41,452 nt of DNA from an uncultured Prochlorococcus sp. (GCA_902572065.1 CACGEL010000003.1:1-41452), one strand, 5' to 3'; positions 9,236 to 18,083 are shown, counted from the stretch's first letter. The notes: generated by a model not told the origin, from the sequence alone. Numbers and translations: made by a program.

Positions 9236-10222
9236 GTGAGATTTCATATTCAACAAGAAATAGATATTCCGGCCTCGATACAGTTATACAATCAGATTTG
9301 CTTTGCAATTGCAGCTAGGTATTATCCCCCAGGGCACCGCTTGCCTAGTACTAGACAATTAGCAATGCAAACAGGACTGCATCGCAACACTATTAGTAAA
9401 GTTTACAGACAACTGGAGAAGGATGGGGTAGTAGAAGCGATAGCAGGTTCAGGTATTTATGTAAGAGACAATCTTCAAAAAAGTAATTTTAAAAAGTCTT
9501 TTAATTCAAAAAATAATTTAAATATTTCTCCTGATCAAGAAGCAAAAAAGGCAATTGATAAATTAATCAAACTTGGATGCACTCTTCAAGAAACAAGAAA
9601 TTTTTTAACTAATGAAATTGACTGGCGTATAAAATGTGGGTCAAGAATATTAGTGAGTACACCGAGGGAAGACATTGGTGCCTCTATGTTAATTGCAGAA
9701 GATATATCTCCAAAAATCAATGTCCCAGTAGAAGTTATCCCCATGGAGGAATTAGAAAAAGTTCTTTGCAATTCAAATAATGGAACAATTGTTACAAGTA
9801 GATATTTTTTACAACCATTAGAAAAATTAGCAAAAAAATATAGAGTGAGAGCTATTGCTGTTGATTTAAGCGACTTTCAGAAAGAACTAAAAATAATCAA
9901 AGAATTAAAACTTGGTAGTTGTGTAGGTATTGTAAGTATCAGTCCTGGTCTCTTAAGAGCAGCAGAAATTATTATACATAGCATGAGAGGAAGTGATATA
10001 GTAATTATGACTACTATTTCGGATGACAGCAGTAGATTATTAACTCTTTTAAAAGCTTCCAATCATATTGTGTGCGACGGGCCTAGTCTATCTGTTGTTG
10101 AAAATACTCTAATAAAAAATCGTTCGCAATTAATGAGAGTTCCGCAAATCATATGTGCAAAAAATTACTTAAGCATCGAAACAATAAATCATTTAAAAAC
10201 AGAAATAGGAGTTATTAATTAA
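9236..10222 (+). CDS. GntR-family transcriptional regulator with uncharacterised C-terminal domain
   Basis: DNA-binding regulator of 328 residues. Residues 1-75 form a winged helix of the GntR type: IQLYNQICFAIAARYYPPGHRLPSTRQLAMQTGLHRNTISKVYRQLEKDGVVEAIAGSGIYV. The remaining ~250 residues do not look like the aminotransferase domain of MocR proteins or a standard FCD/UTRA domain; the segment from about 135 (RILVSTPREDIGASMLIAEDI) has an alternating beta-alpha pattern. The GTG start is fixed by an in-frame TAG just upstream and by the helix-turn-helix starting at once. cysE begins 2 bp after its stop, so the two are probably co-transcribed. Ligand unknown. Confidence 0.85.
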   Translation: MRFHIQQEIDIPASIQLYNQICFAIAARYYPPGHRLPSTRQLAMQTGLHRNTISKVYRQLEKDGVVEAIAGSGIYVRDNLQKSNFKKSFNSKNNLNISPDQEAKKAIDKLIKLGCTLQETRNFLTNEIDWRIKCGSRILVSTPREDIGASMLIAEDISPKINVPVEVIPMEELEKVLCNSNNGTIVTSRYFLQPLEKLAKKYRVRAIAVDLSDFQKELKIIKELKLGSCVGIVSISPGLLRAAEIIIHSMRGSDIVIMTTISDDSSRLLTLLKASNHIVCDGPSLSVVENTLIKNRSQLMRVPQIICAKNYLSIETINHLKTEIGVIN

Positions 10223-10224
10223 TT

Positions 10225-10959
10225 ATGTTAAAAACTTTCAGATCGGATATTGAGATAATAAGAGAAAGAGATCCAGCAGCAAGAGGTATTTTAGAGATTT
10301 TTCTTTGCTATCCTGGTTTCCAATCAATTGTGATGCATAGATTAACTCATAAATTATGGCTATTAAAATTACCTTTAATTCCAAGATTATTAAGTCATTT
10401 TAATAGATTATTCACTGGAATAGAAATCCATCCAGGTGCCAAAATTGGTAAAAAAGTTTTTATAGATCATGGGATGGGAGTTGTAATTGGTGAAACAGCT
10501 GAAATTGGCAATAATTGCCTACTTTATCAAGGAGTTACTTTAGGAGGGACCGGCAAAAGTCATGGCAAAAGGCATCCAACCTTAATGGAAAATGTTGTAG
10601 TAGGAGCAGGTGCAAAAGTCCTAGGATCAATAATAGTTGGGCCTAATACACGTATTGGGGCAGGTTCAGTTGTTGTTCGTAATGTCGAAGAAAATAGCAC
10701 TGTAGTTGGCATTCCAGGAAGAGTAGTACATCAGAGTGGAGTCAAAGTTAATCCTCTAGCACACTCTGCATTACCAGATGCTGAAGCTAGTGTAATTAAA
10801 AATTTAATGGATAGAATAGACTATCTTGAGAATCAAATTCTTAAATTAAACAAAACTCTTCAATGTCTAGTAAATTCAGAATCTATTGATATTAATAAGG
10901 TTGGTGATGCACAAAATATAAAAGATAAGGAAATAATAGAATTCTTAGGAGATAATTAA
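10225..10959 (+). CDS. cysE: serine O-acetyltransferase
   Basis: Makes O-acetylserine from serine and acetyl-CoA, the first step of cysteine synthesis. The 244 residues show the N-terminal helical part (DPAARGILEIFLCYPGFQSIVMHRLTHKLW) and the hexapeptide left-handed beta-helix (GIEIHPGAKIGKKVFIDHGMGVVIGETAEIGNNCLLYQGVTLGG). Catalytic His residues lie in IDHGMG and in GKRHPTL. The C-terminal ~60 residues after GIPGRVV extend beyond the helix and end without the usual short Ile-terminated tail. It is coupled to the GntR gene 2 bp upstream and ends 7 bp before secA on the other strand. Confidence 0.96.
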   Translation: MLKTFRSDIEIIRERDPAARGILEIFLCYPGFQSIVMHRLTHKLWLLKLPLIPRLLSHFNRLFTGIEIHPGAKIGKKVFIDHGMGVVIGETAEIGNNCLLYQGVTLGGTGKSHGKRHPTLMENVVVGAGAKVLGSIIVGPNTRIGAGSVVVRNVEENSTVVGIPGRVVHQSGVKVNPLAHSALPDAEASVIKNLMDRIDYLENQILKLNKTLQCLVNSESIDINKVGDAQNIKDKEIIEFLGDN

Positions 10960-10974
10960 AATAGGATTAATTAT
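10952..10974. terminator. AT-only inverted repeat between convergent cysE and secA
   Basis: ATAATTAA at 10952-10959 and TTAATTAT at 10967-10974 are perfect 8-bp inverted arms around a 7-nt loop, and they contain both stop codons. The site is the only space between two convergent genes, so a weak bidirectional terminator is possible. The stem has no G or C and no following T-run, so the call is tentative. Confidence 0.25.
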
Positions 10975-13795
10975 TAGTTTCCTTTTCACTTTTAGGTTGA
11001 AACATAAACATTGAATAAATGACGTTTCTTCTCATATTTGTCATCATTTCAAGGAACATGTCATAACCTTCATTTTTATATTCAATTAGTGGATCCTTCT
11101 GACCATATCCTCTTAATCCTACAGATTCTCTTAAAGAATCCATCGATTGAAGATGTTCTCTCCACAAGTTATCAATTTGTTGAAGAATAAAAAACCTTTC
11201 AGCTTCCCTCATTAATCCTGGACGAAATTGCTCTATTTGAGCCTCCTTCAAATCGTATGCAATACGTAATTGCTCTTGAAGATAATTTTTTAATTCTTCA
11301 ACTGATAAAACACTAACATCTGTTGATTTGAGATCATTTAACAAATAAATAAATTCTTTTACTTTAGAAATCAATTGATCAATATCCCATTCTTCTGGAG
11401 GTAAATCAGGATTTATATAAGCTTCTACGATTTCTTCCATTGTTCTTTCTCCATATCCTATAACTTGTTTCTTCAAATCAGTTCCTTTTAAAACTCTTAA
11501 TCTCTCATTATAAACTGCTTTTCGTTGGTTATTCATTACCTCATCATATTCAAAAACTTGTTTTCTAATGTCATAGTAATAAGTTTCAACCTTCTTTTGA
11601 GCACTTTCTAAGGATCTAGTAAGCATGCCTGACTCAATAGGTAAATCTTCATCGACCCTAAAAGCATTCATTAAATTTGCCACCCTATCACCACCAAATA
11701 TCCTTAATAAATTATCTTCCAAAGATAAAAAGAATCTGGTACTTCCAAGATCGCCTTGTCTACCTGCCCTTCCTCTAAGTTGATTATCAACTCTCCTTGA
11801 CTCGTGCCTTTCTGTTCCAATGACATGAAGACCTCCAGCAATTCTTACATTTTCTTCTTCATGAATTAATACCTTCTCATATTCACTTTTTACATCTGAT
11901 AAAGCATTTCTTAAAGATTGTATAAGTTTATCTTCAGTAGGTGCTTTTTCAGCGGCAGTTGCAATTCTATCCTCTAATTCCAGAATAGTTAAAGTTCTAT
12001 CTCCCCAATTCTTTACAAGTTGATTAGATAATAAAGAGAGTTTTGTTGTAATATCTTCGCCTAACTGACAGGGGAAAAGACTCGATACACCACTTTTATT
12101 ATTCTTATTTGAGCTTGAGTCAATCTTTTCCGAAAAACCTCCTCTAGCTTTTGAACTTCTTTGTTGAGGTATTGGCTTATGCTCATTCTCTGGCTTAACA
12201 AGCAAAGGCATTAAAGTTTCTTTTAATTTAAGCCTTGCCATATAATCGCTGTTACCACCAAGAATAATATCAGTTCCTCTTCCAGCCATATTTGTTGCAA
12301 TAGTTACAGCACCTGATCTTCCTGCCTGAGCTACTATTTCTGCCTCTCGTTCTACATTCTCTGGTTTTGCATTTAATAAATTATGTGGAATTTGCTGCTC
12401 GAATAGAAGCCTACTTAGTAACTCACTTTTTTCAACACTTGTTGTTCCTACTAAAACAGGTCTACCCTTCCTATGTATTTCTGCTGTTTCATTAGCAACT
12501 GCTTTCCATTTACCCATTTCTGTTTTAAAAACTTGATCAGCCCAGTCTTTTCTTTTCCTAATCTGATTAGTTGGCACAACTGTTGACTCTAACTTATAAG
12601 TTTTTTCAAATTCCACCTCTTCAGTCTTGGCAGTACCTGTCATACCAGCTAAAACTGGATATAAAAGGAAAAAGTTCTGGTAGGTTATAGATGCTAATGT
12701 CTGAGTCTCAGGTTGAATTGTGAGACCTTCTTTTGCTTCGATTGCTTGATGTTGTCCATCACTCCATCTTCTTCCAGGCATAACCCTTCCTGTAAATTCA
12801 TCAACTATTACTGCTTCATCTTTTTTAATGATGTAATTTACATCTTTTACAAATAATTCTTTAGCTTTTAAAGCATTAGTAATATAATGCGCCCACGGAT
12901 CTTGTGGATCATATAGATCATTAACCTTCAAGGACTCCTCACATTTGGCAAATCCTTGATCAGTCAATATACAACTACGTTGTTTTTCGTCAACTTCATA
13001 ATCACCCTCTGGATCCACACCATCTTTACTCAACTCCTTTGCCTTAACGAGAGATAATGATAATTCTGCAGCCTTTTGATACTTTTCTTGAGGTCTTTCA
13101 ATTTGACCAGAAATAATTAGAGGCGTTCTCGCTTCATCAATTAAAATTGAATCAACCTCATCTATCACACAATAATTAAATTTTCTTTGAACTACTTCTT
13201 CGATCTCAGTGGCCATATTATCTCTCAAATAATCAAACCCTAGTTCAGAATTGGTCGCATAAGTTATATCACATGCATAATTTTTTTTTCTTTCAGAAGG
13301 ACTCATATCTTGCTGAATTAAACCAACGGATAATCCTAAAAAACGATGCACTTGTCCCATCCACTCCGCATCTCTTCGAGCTAAGTAATCATTAACCGTA
13401 ACAACATGTACGCCTTTACCCGTTAACGCATTTAGATAGCAAGGCAGCGTGGCAACGAGAGTTTTGCCTTCTCCAGTTTTCATCTCAGCAATTTGCCCCT
13501 CATGGAGAACCATCCCACCAATTAATTGGACATCAAAATGACGCATATCTAACACTCTTTTACTTGCTTCTCTAACTATTGCAAAAGCTTTTGGTAATAT
13601 CTCTTGCAATTGCTCCTTTTGTCTTTTGATATTTGATTCTAATGAAACCTTTGATTTAAGATTATGTGTCTCGTTTCGTAATTCATCATCAGCGAGTATA
13701 GATACTTCTTCTTCTAATAAGTTTATTTCTTCAACTAAGGGTTGATATCGCTTTAACTTTCGAGTATTCGGATCTCCCAACAAAAATTTCAGCAT
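10967..13795 (-). CDS. secA: preprotein translocase ATPase SecA
   Basis: Motor ATPase that drives proteins through SecYEG in the plasma and thylakoid membranes. The 942 residues have Walker A in [11 protein letters not shown] (about 105-115), the DEAD-type box [10 protein letters not shown], the preprotein cross-linking domain, motif VI ([20 protein letters not shown]) and the helical scaffold/wing region. Between [20 protein letters not shown] and [25 protein letters not shown] there is a long insert rich in Ser, Lys and Asn, as in other cyanobacterial SecA. The C-terminus ends [13 protein letters not shown] and lacks the Cys-rich zinc/SecB-binding tail of proteobacterial SecA. AGAGGA lies 9 nt before the ATG, one of the few good Shine-Dalgarno sites in the window. 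Confidence 0.98.
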   Translation of the reverse strand: MLKFLLGDPNTRKLKRYQPLVEEINLLEEEVSILADDELRNETHNLKSKVSLESNIKRQKEQLQEILPKAFAIVREASKRVLDMRHFDVQLIGGMVLHEGQIAEMKTGEGKTLVATLPCYLNALTGKGVHVVTVNDYLARRDAEWMGQVHRFLGLSVGLIQQDMSPSERKKNYACDITYATNSELGFDYLRDNMATEIEEVVQRKFNYCVIDEVDSILIDEARTPLIISGQIERPQEKYQKAAELSLSLVKAKELSKDGVDPEGDYEVDEKQRSCILTDQGFAKCEESLKVNDLYDPQDPWAHYITNALKAKELFVKDVNYIIKKDEAVIVDEFTGRVMPGRRWSDGQHQAIEAKEGLTIQPETQTLASITYQNFFLLYPVLAGMTGTAKTEEVEFEKTYKLESTVVPTNQIRKRKDWADQVFKTEMGKWKAVANETAEIHRKGRPVLVGTTSVEKSELLSRLLFEQQIPHNLLNAKPENVEREAEIVAQAGRSGAVTIATNMAGRGTDIILGGNSDYMARLKLKETLMPLLVKPENEHKPIPQQRSSKARGGFSEKIDSSSNKNNKSGVSSLFPCQLGEDITTKLSLLSNQLVKNWGDRTLTILELEDRIATAAEKAPTEDKLIQSLRNALSDVKSEYEKVLIHEEENVRIAGGLHVIGTERHESRRVDNQLRGRAGRQGDLGSTRFFLSLEDNLLRIFGGDRVANLMNAFRVDEDLPIESGMLTRSLESAQKKVETYYYDIRKQVFEYDEVMNNQRKAVYNERLRVLKGTDLKKQVIGYGERTMEEIVEAYINPDLPPEEWDIDQLISKVKEFIYLLNDLKSTDVSVLSVEELKNYLQEQLRIAYDLKEAQIEQFRPGLMREAERFFILQQIDNLWREHLQSMDSLRESVGLRGYGQKDPLIEYKNEGYDMFLEMMTNMRRNVIYSMFMFQPKSEKETNN

Positions 13796-13833
13796 AATTG
13801 TTTGTCCTCTAAAAAATTCATCCTATTACAATC

Positions 13834-13839
13834 ATTATA
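13834..13839 (-). promoter_or_regulatory. candidate -10 box of secA
   Basis: The minus strand reads TATAAT 38 bp before the secA ATG, leaving a short leader that contains the AGAGGA ribosome-binding site. At the matching -35 distance only AATTTA is present, which is not a consensus box. Weak -35 elements are usual in this kind of genome. The 176-bp divergent gap to the acetyltransferase gene holds no other gene that I can see. Confidence 0.4.
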
Positions 13840-13971
13840 AATTAGTGCGTTACAACTAAATTAGTAAACTTATATCTCTTTATTCTTTCAAAAGTTATCG
13901 ATTAAGGTATTTAAGTAAAAGTTACCAAATAAGTTATTAAATTATTCTCAAAATTCTATAATTTCACACTA

Positions 13972-14427
13972 ATGAAAAAAGTTTTTTTAATTAAGCATTC
14001 AAAAGGAGCTGTGGGATTGAGGTTATTTGGATTAGGTCCTAATCTTAAACCCACTAGAGCATTATTGAAACTACAGCAATTTTTACATCGTAATGCATTT
14101 TGGGCTAAGGATAGGACAATAAATGATCTTAGAAAATGTCTTGCCAATAGCGATGTAGTTATTAGTATCTGGTCTCATAATGAGCCAGTTGGTTTCGGGA
14201 GAGCCTTGTCAGATGGTATCTATAGAGGGGTTTTATGGGATATAGTAATTGACCAAAATCATCAAGGTAAAGGTTACGGAAAAATGATTGTAGAAAATAT
14301 TTTAGCGTCAAAACAAATTAAACATACAAAGAAAATTTATTTAATGACTACTAGCAAAAAGTTGTTCTATTCTCAGTTTGATTTTAAAGAAGTTGCTTCT
14401 CAAAATCTTTTAGTAAGAGAAATATAA
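13972..14427 (+). CDS. GNAT-family N-acetyltransferase (Ycf52-like)
   Basis: Cytoplasmic GNAT acetyltransferase of 151 residues. The acetyl-CoA pyrophosphate loop is IDQNHQGKGYGKMIVE (Q98-G-K-G-Y-G103). It is preceded by the strand pair GFGRALSDGIYRGVLWDIVID, which resembles the Ycf52 proteins of algal plastids and the plant GNAT2/NSI group, and followed by YSQFDFKEV near the C-terminus. Substrate is unknown; plant relatives acetylate Lys residues, N-termini and serotonin. It is divergent from secA and convergent with the GtrA-like gene, with a 1-bp gap. Confidence 0.82.
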   Translation: MKKVFLIKHSKGAVGLRLFGLGPNLKPTRALLKLQQFLHRNAFWAKDRTINDLRKCLANSDVVISIWSHNEPVGFGRALSDGIYRGVLWDIVIDQNHQGKGYGKMIVENILASKQIKHTKKIYLMTTSKKLFYSQFDFKEVASQNLLVREI

Positions 14428-14428
14428 A

Positions 14429-14821
14429 TTACTTTTTAAACAATAAATATTTTGAACCTAAATAATTATTTAAGGCTGCTATAAATGTTCCACACAACCA
14501 AGAGATTCTGTGATTAATAATTAATTGATTCAGAAAAATAATAATTAATGACATTTCTAAACCCCCTAAGAAATAAATAAGACAAAAGATAAAAAAAGAT
14601 TTAAATATTTTTTTTTTGGAATTATCTCTAAAAACCCAAATCTTTGCCAAAATAAATGATGTTAGAAGTCCTATCGAATAGCCAAATATTGAGGCAAAGA
14701 TTATGTTTTTAAAAATTAAGTAAATCAAATTATATACTAAGAAATTTACACACGTTGAGATTAGTCCTGAAAGAATAAACCTAAATATTTGATGTTTATT
14801 TTCTTTCAAAAGTTTTTCCAA
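14429..14821 (-). CDS. GtrA-like membrane protein
   Basis: Integral membrane protein of 130 residues with four predicted helices (about 13-35, 38-58, 72-96 and 102-122). Family marks are FRFILSGLISTCVNFLVYN at the N-terminus, GLLTSFILAKIWVFRD after helix 2, and the closing NNYLGSKYLLFKK. GtrA-family proteins take part in moving lipid-linked sugars or anchoring surface polysaccharide synthesis. It sits 32 bp downstream of the NTF2-fold gene in a minus-strand surface-glycan run with galE and a GT-D-like protein, which fits such a role. The exact lipid substrate cannot be read. Confidence 0.8.
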   Translation of the reverse strand: MEKLLKENKHQIFRFILSGLISTCVNFLVYNLIYLIFKNIIFASIFGYSIGLLTSFILAKIWVFRDNSKKKIFKSFFIFCLIYFLGGLEMSLIIIFLNQLIINHRISWLCGTFIAALNNYLGSKYLLFKK

Positions 14822-14853
14822 AATTTAAAAAATTTGTTTTATCATTTCTGCAC

Positions 14854-15285
14854 TTAAGATATAAATTTTGAATAAAGCCACCTTACAAAAGAACCTAATA
14901 TAGGCACTGGGCCAAATGTAGGGCCACAAAAATCGAAATAATCTCTATGTTCTTTTATTAATCCATTTTTTGAAAATATCAAACGGGTAGTGCCTGGATA
15001 AATAAACTCTTTACCCATTATCTTTAAACCCATTGTCCATTCGACGAATCCGCAGTACTCATTTATTAAAATTGCATGAGTTTCTAAAAAAATATCATCA
15101 CACCTTTTGACTAACTTTTCTTGAGCCGCAACATAAGAATCTAATCCTTTTGTTTCCTGAGTAGGATCAATGAATATAACATCTTTATTGTAAAATTCTG
15201 ACCATTTTTGTTTGGAAGGAGCGCTTTTGCCATAAGGCTTAGTAAACAATTCTTTTAATTCATCTATAGAAATAGTTTTTGCCAT
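14854..15285 (-). CDS. NTF2/SnoaL-fold protein
   Basis: Protein of 143 residues with the outline of the nuclear transport factor 2/SnoaL fold: an N-terminal helix containing WSEFYNKDVIFIDPTQETKGLDSY, a central FVEWTMGLKIMGKEFIYPGTTRLIFSKNGLIKEHRDYFD strand series, and a C-terminal CGPTFGPVPILGSFVRWLYSKF. The last part resembles conserved cyanobacterial and plant members whose function is not established. Family members include isomerases, hydrolases and non-enzymatic binders. An Asp (IKEHRDYFD) lies where ketosteroid-isomerase-like enzymes often keep an acid. No function is assigned. Confidence 0.75.
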   Translation of the reverse strand: MAKTISIDELKELFTKPYGKSAPSKQKWSEFYNKDVIFIDPTQETKGLDSYVAAQEKLVKRCDDIFLETHAILINEYCGFVEWTMGLKIMGKEFIYPGTTRLIFSKNGLIKEHRDYFDFCGPTFGPVPILGSFVRWLYSKFIS

Positions 15286-15360
15286 ATTAAAAAAAGAATT
15301 TAATCCATTTTATATATAAAAAAAAACAATTGACGATAAATTGAATATTTGATTTTTTTA

Positions 15361-16377
15361 TCAATTATTATCAGGAGCAAAATAAGAACCTCTGTCAAGA
15401 CCTAAGTATCCTATTGGTTTTTCATTAATGGAAGGATATTTCCAAAATTTATTATAAAGATTAATAAATACTTGTTCTTTATCCCATCTCTTACCTTTAA
15501 TGCCAAACATAAGTTGAGTTGCACCACCCAAATGGATACTTTTTTTTCCTAACTTTTTAATTCTTGAAGCTAAGGGGAAGCCATACGCCCCACAACCAAT
15601 TAAAGCAATGTCAAAGTCAATTTGACATACTTCTTCTGTTAAAGCTTCTAATGTTTCAAACCAATTAGAAAATTTATAATTATTACCAGGAAGAGTTTGA
15701 GGTGCTTTGATTAATTTCAATTCGAATTTGGGAAGAACTTTTTTGTCTGTGAAAATATTAGAACGGTTTTGGGTATATTGATCATAAATACTATCTCTAA
15801 AAGGATGGATTATTAATACTTTTAATCCTTCAAGAGCTTCAGACCATGGATTCTCTGATAGGTAAGGCTCTATAAAATCTAATTCACAAACCTGAGTATC
15901 TTGCATATAGTTTTGGTATCTACACTCTCCTTTCACCCAAGATGCTAATAAATCAACTCTCTTCATTGAAGAAATCATTTCTTCTCTAAACAAACCAATA
16001 TTTCCTTTTGTAACTGGATAAAAACCAGATTGTCGATGAATATCATTCAACATACAATTATTAGAAAATGGATATTTCAGAGTTAAAGACCATTCATGTA
16101 ATTTTTCTAATGAATTCATTTTTAAAAAATTATCATAGTGAATCATAGTATCAATCTCTGTCCAACCAAATCTTCCAACCATGAAAGGTTTATCTGATTT
16201 AATAAGGTTAAAAATCATGTTGTTTGTCTCTAACCTAGAAATTGCTTCAGGTTTAATATCTATCAATCTTTGATAAATAGAATATGTAAATAGCTCCTGC
16301 CTTATAAAAGGCTTAGTCAAAAGCCTTATTGAGATTCTTAGAGATTTATTTATTACCTTCTTTAGTAATTTAATCAT
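15361..16377 (-). CDS. uncharacterised protein, GT-D-like glycosyltransferase candidate
   Basis: Protein of 338 residues with no membrane segment. Two conserved blocks stand out: FMVGRFGWTEIDTM at 65-78, and LIGCGAYGFPLASRIKKLGK at 259-278, which leads into SIHLGGATQLMFGIKGKRWD. The RFG-x-x-E block and the late Rossmann-like block resemble the GT-D (DUF1792-like) glycosyltransferases, which bind nucleotide sugars with an RFG-D-x-E-type motif, and similar proteins occur in polysaccharide gene clusters. This is recognition by motif only. It lies between galE (95 bp upstream) and the NTF2-fold gene on the same strand. It could instead be a non-catalytic glycan locus protein. Confidence 0.6.
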   Translation of the reverse strand: MIKLLKKVINKSLRISIRLLTKPFIRQELFTYSIYQRLIDIKPEAISRLETNNMIFNLIKSDKPFMVGRFGWTEIDTMIHYDNFLKMNSLEKLHEWSLTLKYPFSNNCMLNDIHRQSGFYPVTKGNIGLFREEMISSMKRVDLLASWVKGECRYQNYMQDTQVCELDFIEPYLSENPWSEALEGLKVLIIHPFRDSIYDQYTQNRSNIFTDKKVLPKFELKLIKAPQTLPGNNYKFSNWFETLEALTEEVCQIDFDIALIGCGAYGFPLASRIKKLGKKSIHLGGATQLMFGIKGKRWDKEQVFINLYNKFWKYPSINEKPIGYLGLDRGSYFAPDNN

Positions 16378-16400
16378 TTGAAGAGAATAACCTAAATTTT

Positions 16401-16427
16401 TAAAATATATTCGCCATATATATTTTA
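16401..16427. other. 10-bp perfect inverted repeat upstream of the GT-D-like gene
   Basis: TAAAATATAT at 16401-16410 and ATATATTTTA at 16418-16427 are exact inverted arms around a 7-nt spacer. The site lies 24-50 bp before the start codon of the gene at 15361-16377. It could be an operator, a hairpin in the leader, or a -10 region that happens to be symmetrical. Such A/T-only symmetry can arise by chance at this base composition. Confidence 0.25.
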
Positions 16428-16472
16428 ATGAATTTATTCTAATTACTTATGAATAGAAGTTTTAGAGTTCAT

Positions 16473-17522
16473 TTATTTGGTTATTGGATTTCTTTTTTCT
16501 TTGAAAAGATACCAATTCCAAGCAGTTTTTATTATGCTCTCCAGATCGGAAAATTCTGGTTTCCATAATAATTCCCTCTTTGCTTTTTCAGGTGAGGAAA
16601 TAAGTACCGGGGGGTCACCTGCTCTCCTTTGAGATTTTAATATTTTAATTTCTTTCCCAGTAACTTTTTTTGCAGTATCTATTACTTCCATTATGGAATA
16701 TCCTTTGCCATTTCCAAGATTATAAATTGATAGACTTCTATCATGAATTATTTTATTCAAAGCCAAAACATGAGCATTTGCTAAATCACTTACATGTACA
16801 TAGTCTCTTATACATGTCCCATCAAATGTTGGATAATCAATTCCATTAACCTTTATAAAACCCTCTTTTTTAAAAAGAGCCTCAAGTACTAAAGGAATCA
16901 AGTGTGTTTCTGGATTATGATCTTCACCAATATCTCCTTTAATATCTGCTCCTGCAGCATTAAAATAACGTAGTATAGATACAGGCAGCTTATAAGCTTT
17001 GTGATAATCAATTAAAATATTTTCTATCATTAATTTACTCCTGCCATAAGGGTTAATCGGATTCTGCAGATTAGTTTCAGATATTGGAATTTCGGTTTCT
17101 AAAGGCAAACCATATATTGCAGCAGTAGAGCTAAATACAATAGGAATGGGTTCAGAATTTCTTTTCTTGGAATCTTCTAACAAAGCCTCAAGGAGGTTAA
17201 TTGTCTCAGAGAGGTTGTTTTTGTAGTATTTAGAGGGATTAATAACAGATTCACCCACAGAAGTATAATTAGCAAAATGCATAATGCCTTTTATATCTTT
17301 ACCTTTAGTTGAGGGATGATCTCCTGAAAGAAGTTTTTGTATAAGTTGCTTATCGCCAACCTGACCAACAACTAAAGGCACTCCTAAAACATCTTCGACA
17401 ATTTTTCTATGACCATAAACTAAATTGTCTAGTACAACTGTTTCGAAGCCGCCATTATGAAGTTCTCTTATAGTATGAGAACCTATATAACCTGCACCTC
17501 CTGCAACAATTACTGTAGACAT
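16473..17522 (-). CDS. galE: UDP-glucose 4-epimerase
   Basis: Extended short-chain dehydrogenase that interconverts UDP-glucose and UDP-galactose with bound NAD. The 349 residues have the NAD motif GGAGYIGS at 8-15, the catalytic FSSTAAIYG and NPYGRSKLMIE (Tyr-x-x-x-Lys), RYFNAAGAD, and GTCIRDYVHVSDLANAHVLAL. Length is normal for the family. It supplies UDP-galactose for surface glycan synthesis, and its neighbours support that use. The tRNA-like fragment of the island ends 27 bp before its start codon, so its promoter probably sits in island-end DNA. A TATATT on the minus strand at 17539-17544 is a possible but close -10 box. Confidence 0.96.
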   Translation of the reverse strand: MSTVIVAGGAGYIGSHTIRELHNGGFETVVLDNLVYGHRKIVEDVLGVPLVVGQVGDKQLIQKLLSGDHPSTKGKDIKGIMHFANYTSVGESVINPSKYYKNNLSETINLLEALLEDSKKRNSEPIPIVFSSTAAIYGLPLETEIPISETNLQNPINPYGRSKLMIENILIDYHKAYKLPVSILRYFNAAGADIKGDIGEDHNPETHLIPLVLEALFKKEGFIKVNGIDYPTFDGTCIRDYVHVSDLANAHVLALNKIIHDRSLSIYNLGNGKGYSIMEVIDTAKKVTGKEIKILKSQRRAGDPPVLISSPEKAKRELLWKPEFSDLESIIKTAWNWYLFKEKRNPITK

Positions 17523-17549
17523 ATATCAATCAGTCTTTAATATAATCTC

Positions 17550-17597
17550 AAGAAAGCGTATAAAGAGATTCGAAATTTCAACATTCTCATTAAAAAG
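17550..17597 (-). repeat. degenerate tRNA-Gly 3'-half copy (att-like direct repeat)
   Basis: Aligned without gaps to 21637-21684, this stretch matches at 39 of 48 positions. The longest exact run is 12 nt at 17563-17574, the T-arm region of the tRNA. The first six matched bases lie outside the tRNA, just past its 3' end. Orientation is the same as the intact tRNA. A shorter patch at 17597-17608 (GAGACTACGCAT) recalls the tRNA 5' region with about 20 bases missing, so it may be a decayed full copy instead of a half. It cannot fold as a tRNA. I read it as the far boundary of an island inserted at tRNA-Gly. Confidence 0.75.
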
Positions 17598-17605
17598 AGA
17601 CTACG

Positions 17606-18083
17606 CATTCTTTAAAATATAAGTTATAGCAATGATTCTCACAAATAAAATTACATTATGTAACCGAAATTGTGCAGAAATTTAGTGAAGAAACCGGTTT
17701 AAGACTTTAAGTTATAGTAGTTATATCAATCTTACTGACTTATCTTTAATTGTATTGTACGCCTCTAATTTAGTGAATATGCTTCTTTTCGAATAAAAAT
17801 AAAAACACAACACAAAAGAGTTTACACAAGAAAAACTATTCAAAAAATATAGTTTTCCAAAATTACTTTTCAAAAAATGGTTAAAAAATGTAAATTAGCC
17901 ACAGCATTGGGAAGTGAAGACTTAAAAGAATCAAAAATCTTTCCAATTAAGAACTGTAAAGTCCATATGTTTGAAGATTCACTTTAAAATTGAATTGTTA
18001 AATGATTTTAGACTTAAAAAAGTTGAATATCCTCATAAAGCATTTTTAATTAAGTAACATAATTAACTGATAAACTCAAAAAA
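17606..18083. other. gene-poor stretch at the galE-proximal end of the island
   Basis: About 480 bp without a convincing gene. It holds a possible 36-codon reading frame (17877-17987), and two copies of the 9-mer AAGTTATAG at 17621-17629 and 17709-17717. Short frames elsewhere are broken by stops. I see no tRNA, no recombinase fragment and no clear terminator for the asparagine-synthase-like gene that ends at 18084. It looks like decayed island DNA. Confidence 0.5.
17877..17987 (+). CDS. possible small ORF of 36 aa, unrecognised
   Basis: ATG at 17877 opens a frame of 36 codons ending in TAA: MVKKCKLATALGSEDLKESK then IFPIKNCKVHMFEDSL. It is hydrophilic, with two Cys and no membrane segment. 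No Shine-Dalgarno site precedes it. Prochlorococcus islands often hold very small genes, so it may be real, but it could also be chance in AT-rich DNA. No function is suggested. Confidence 0.25.
   Translation: MVKKCKLATALGSEDLKESKIFPIKNCKVHMFEDSL

Noticed and set aside
17621..17717. Two copies of the 9-mer AAGTTATAG as island att sites
   Set aside because: Both lie inside the island on the same side, and are too short and AT-rich to be meaningful.
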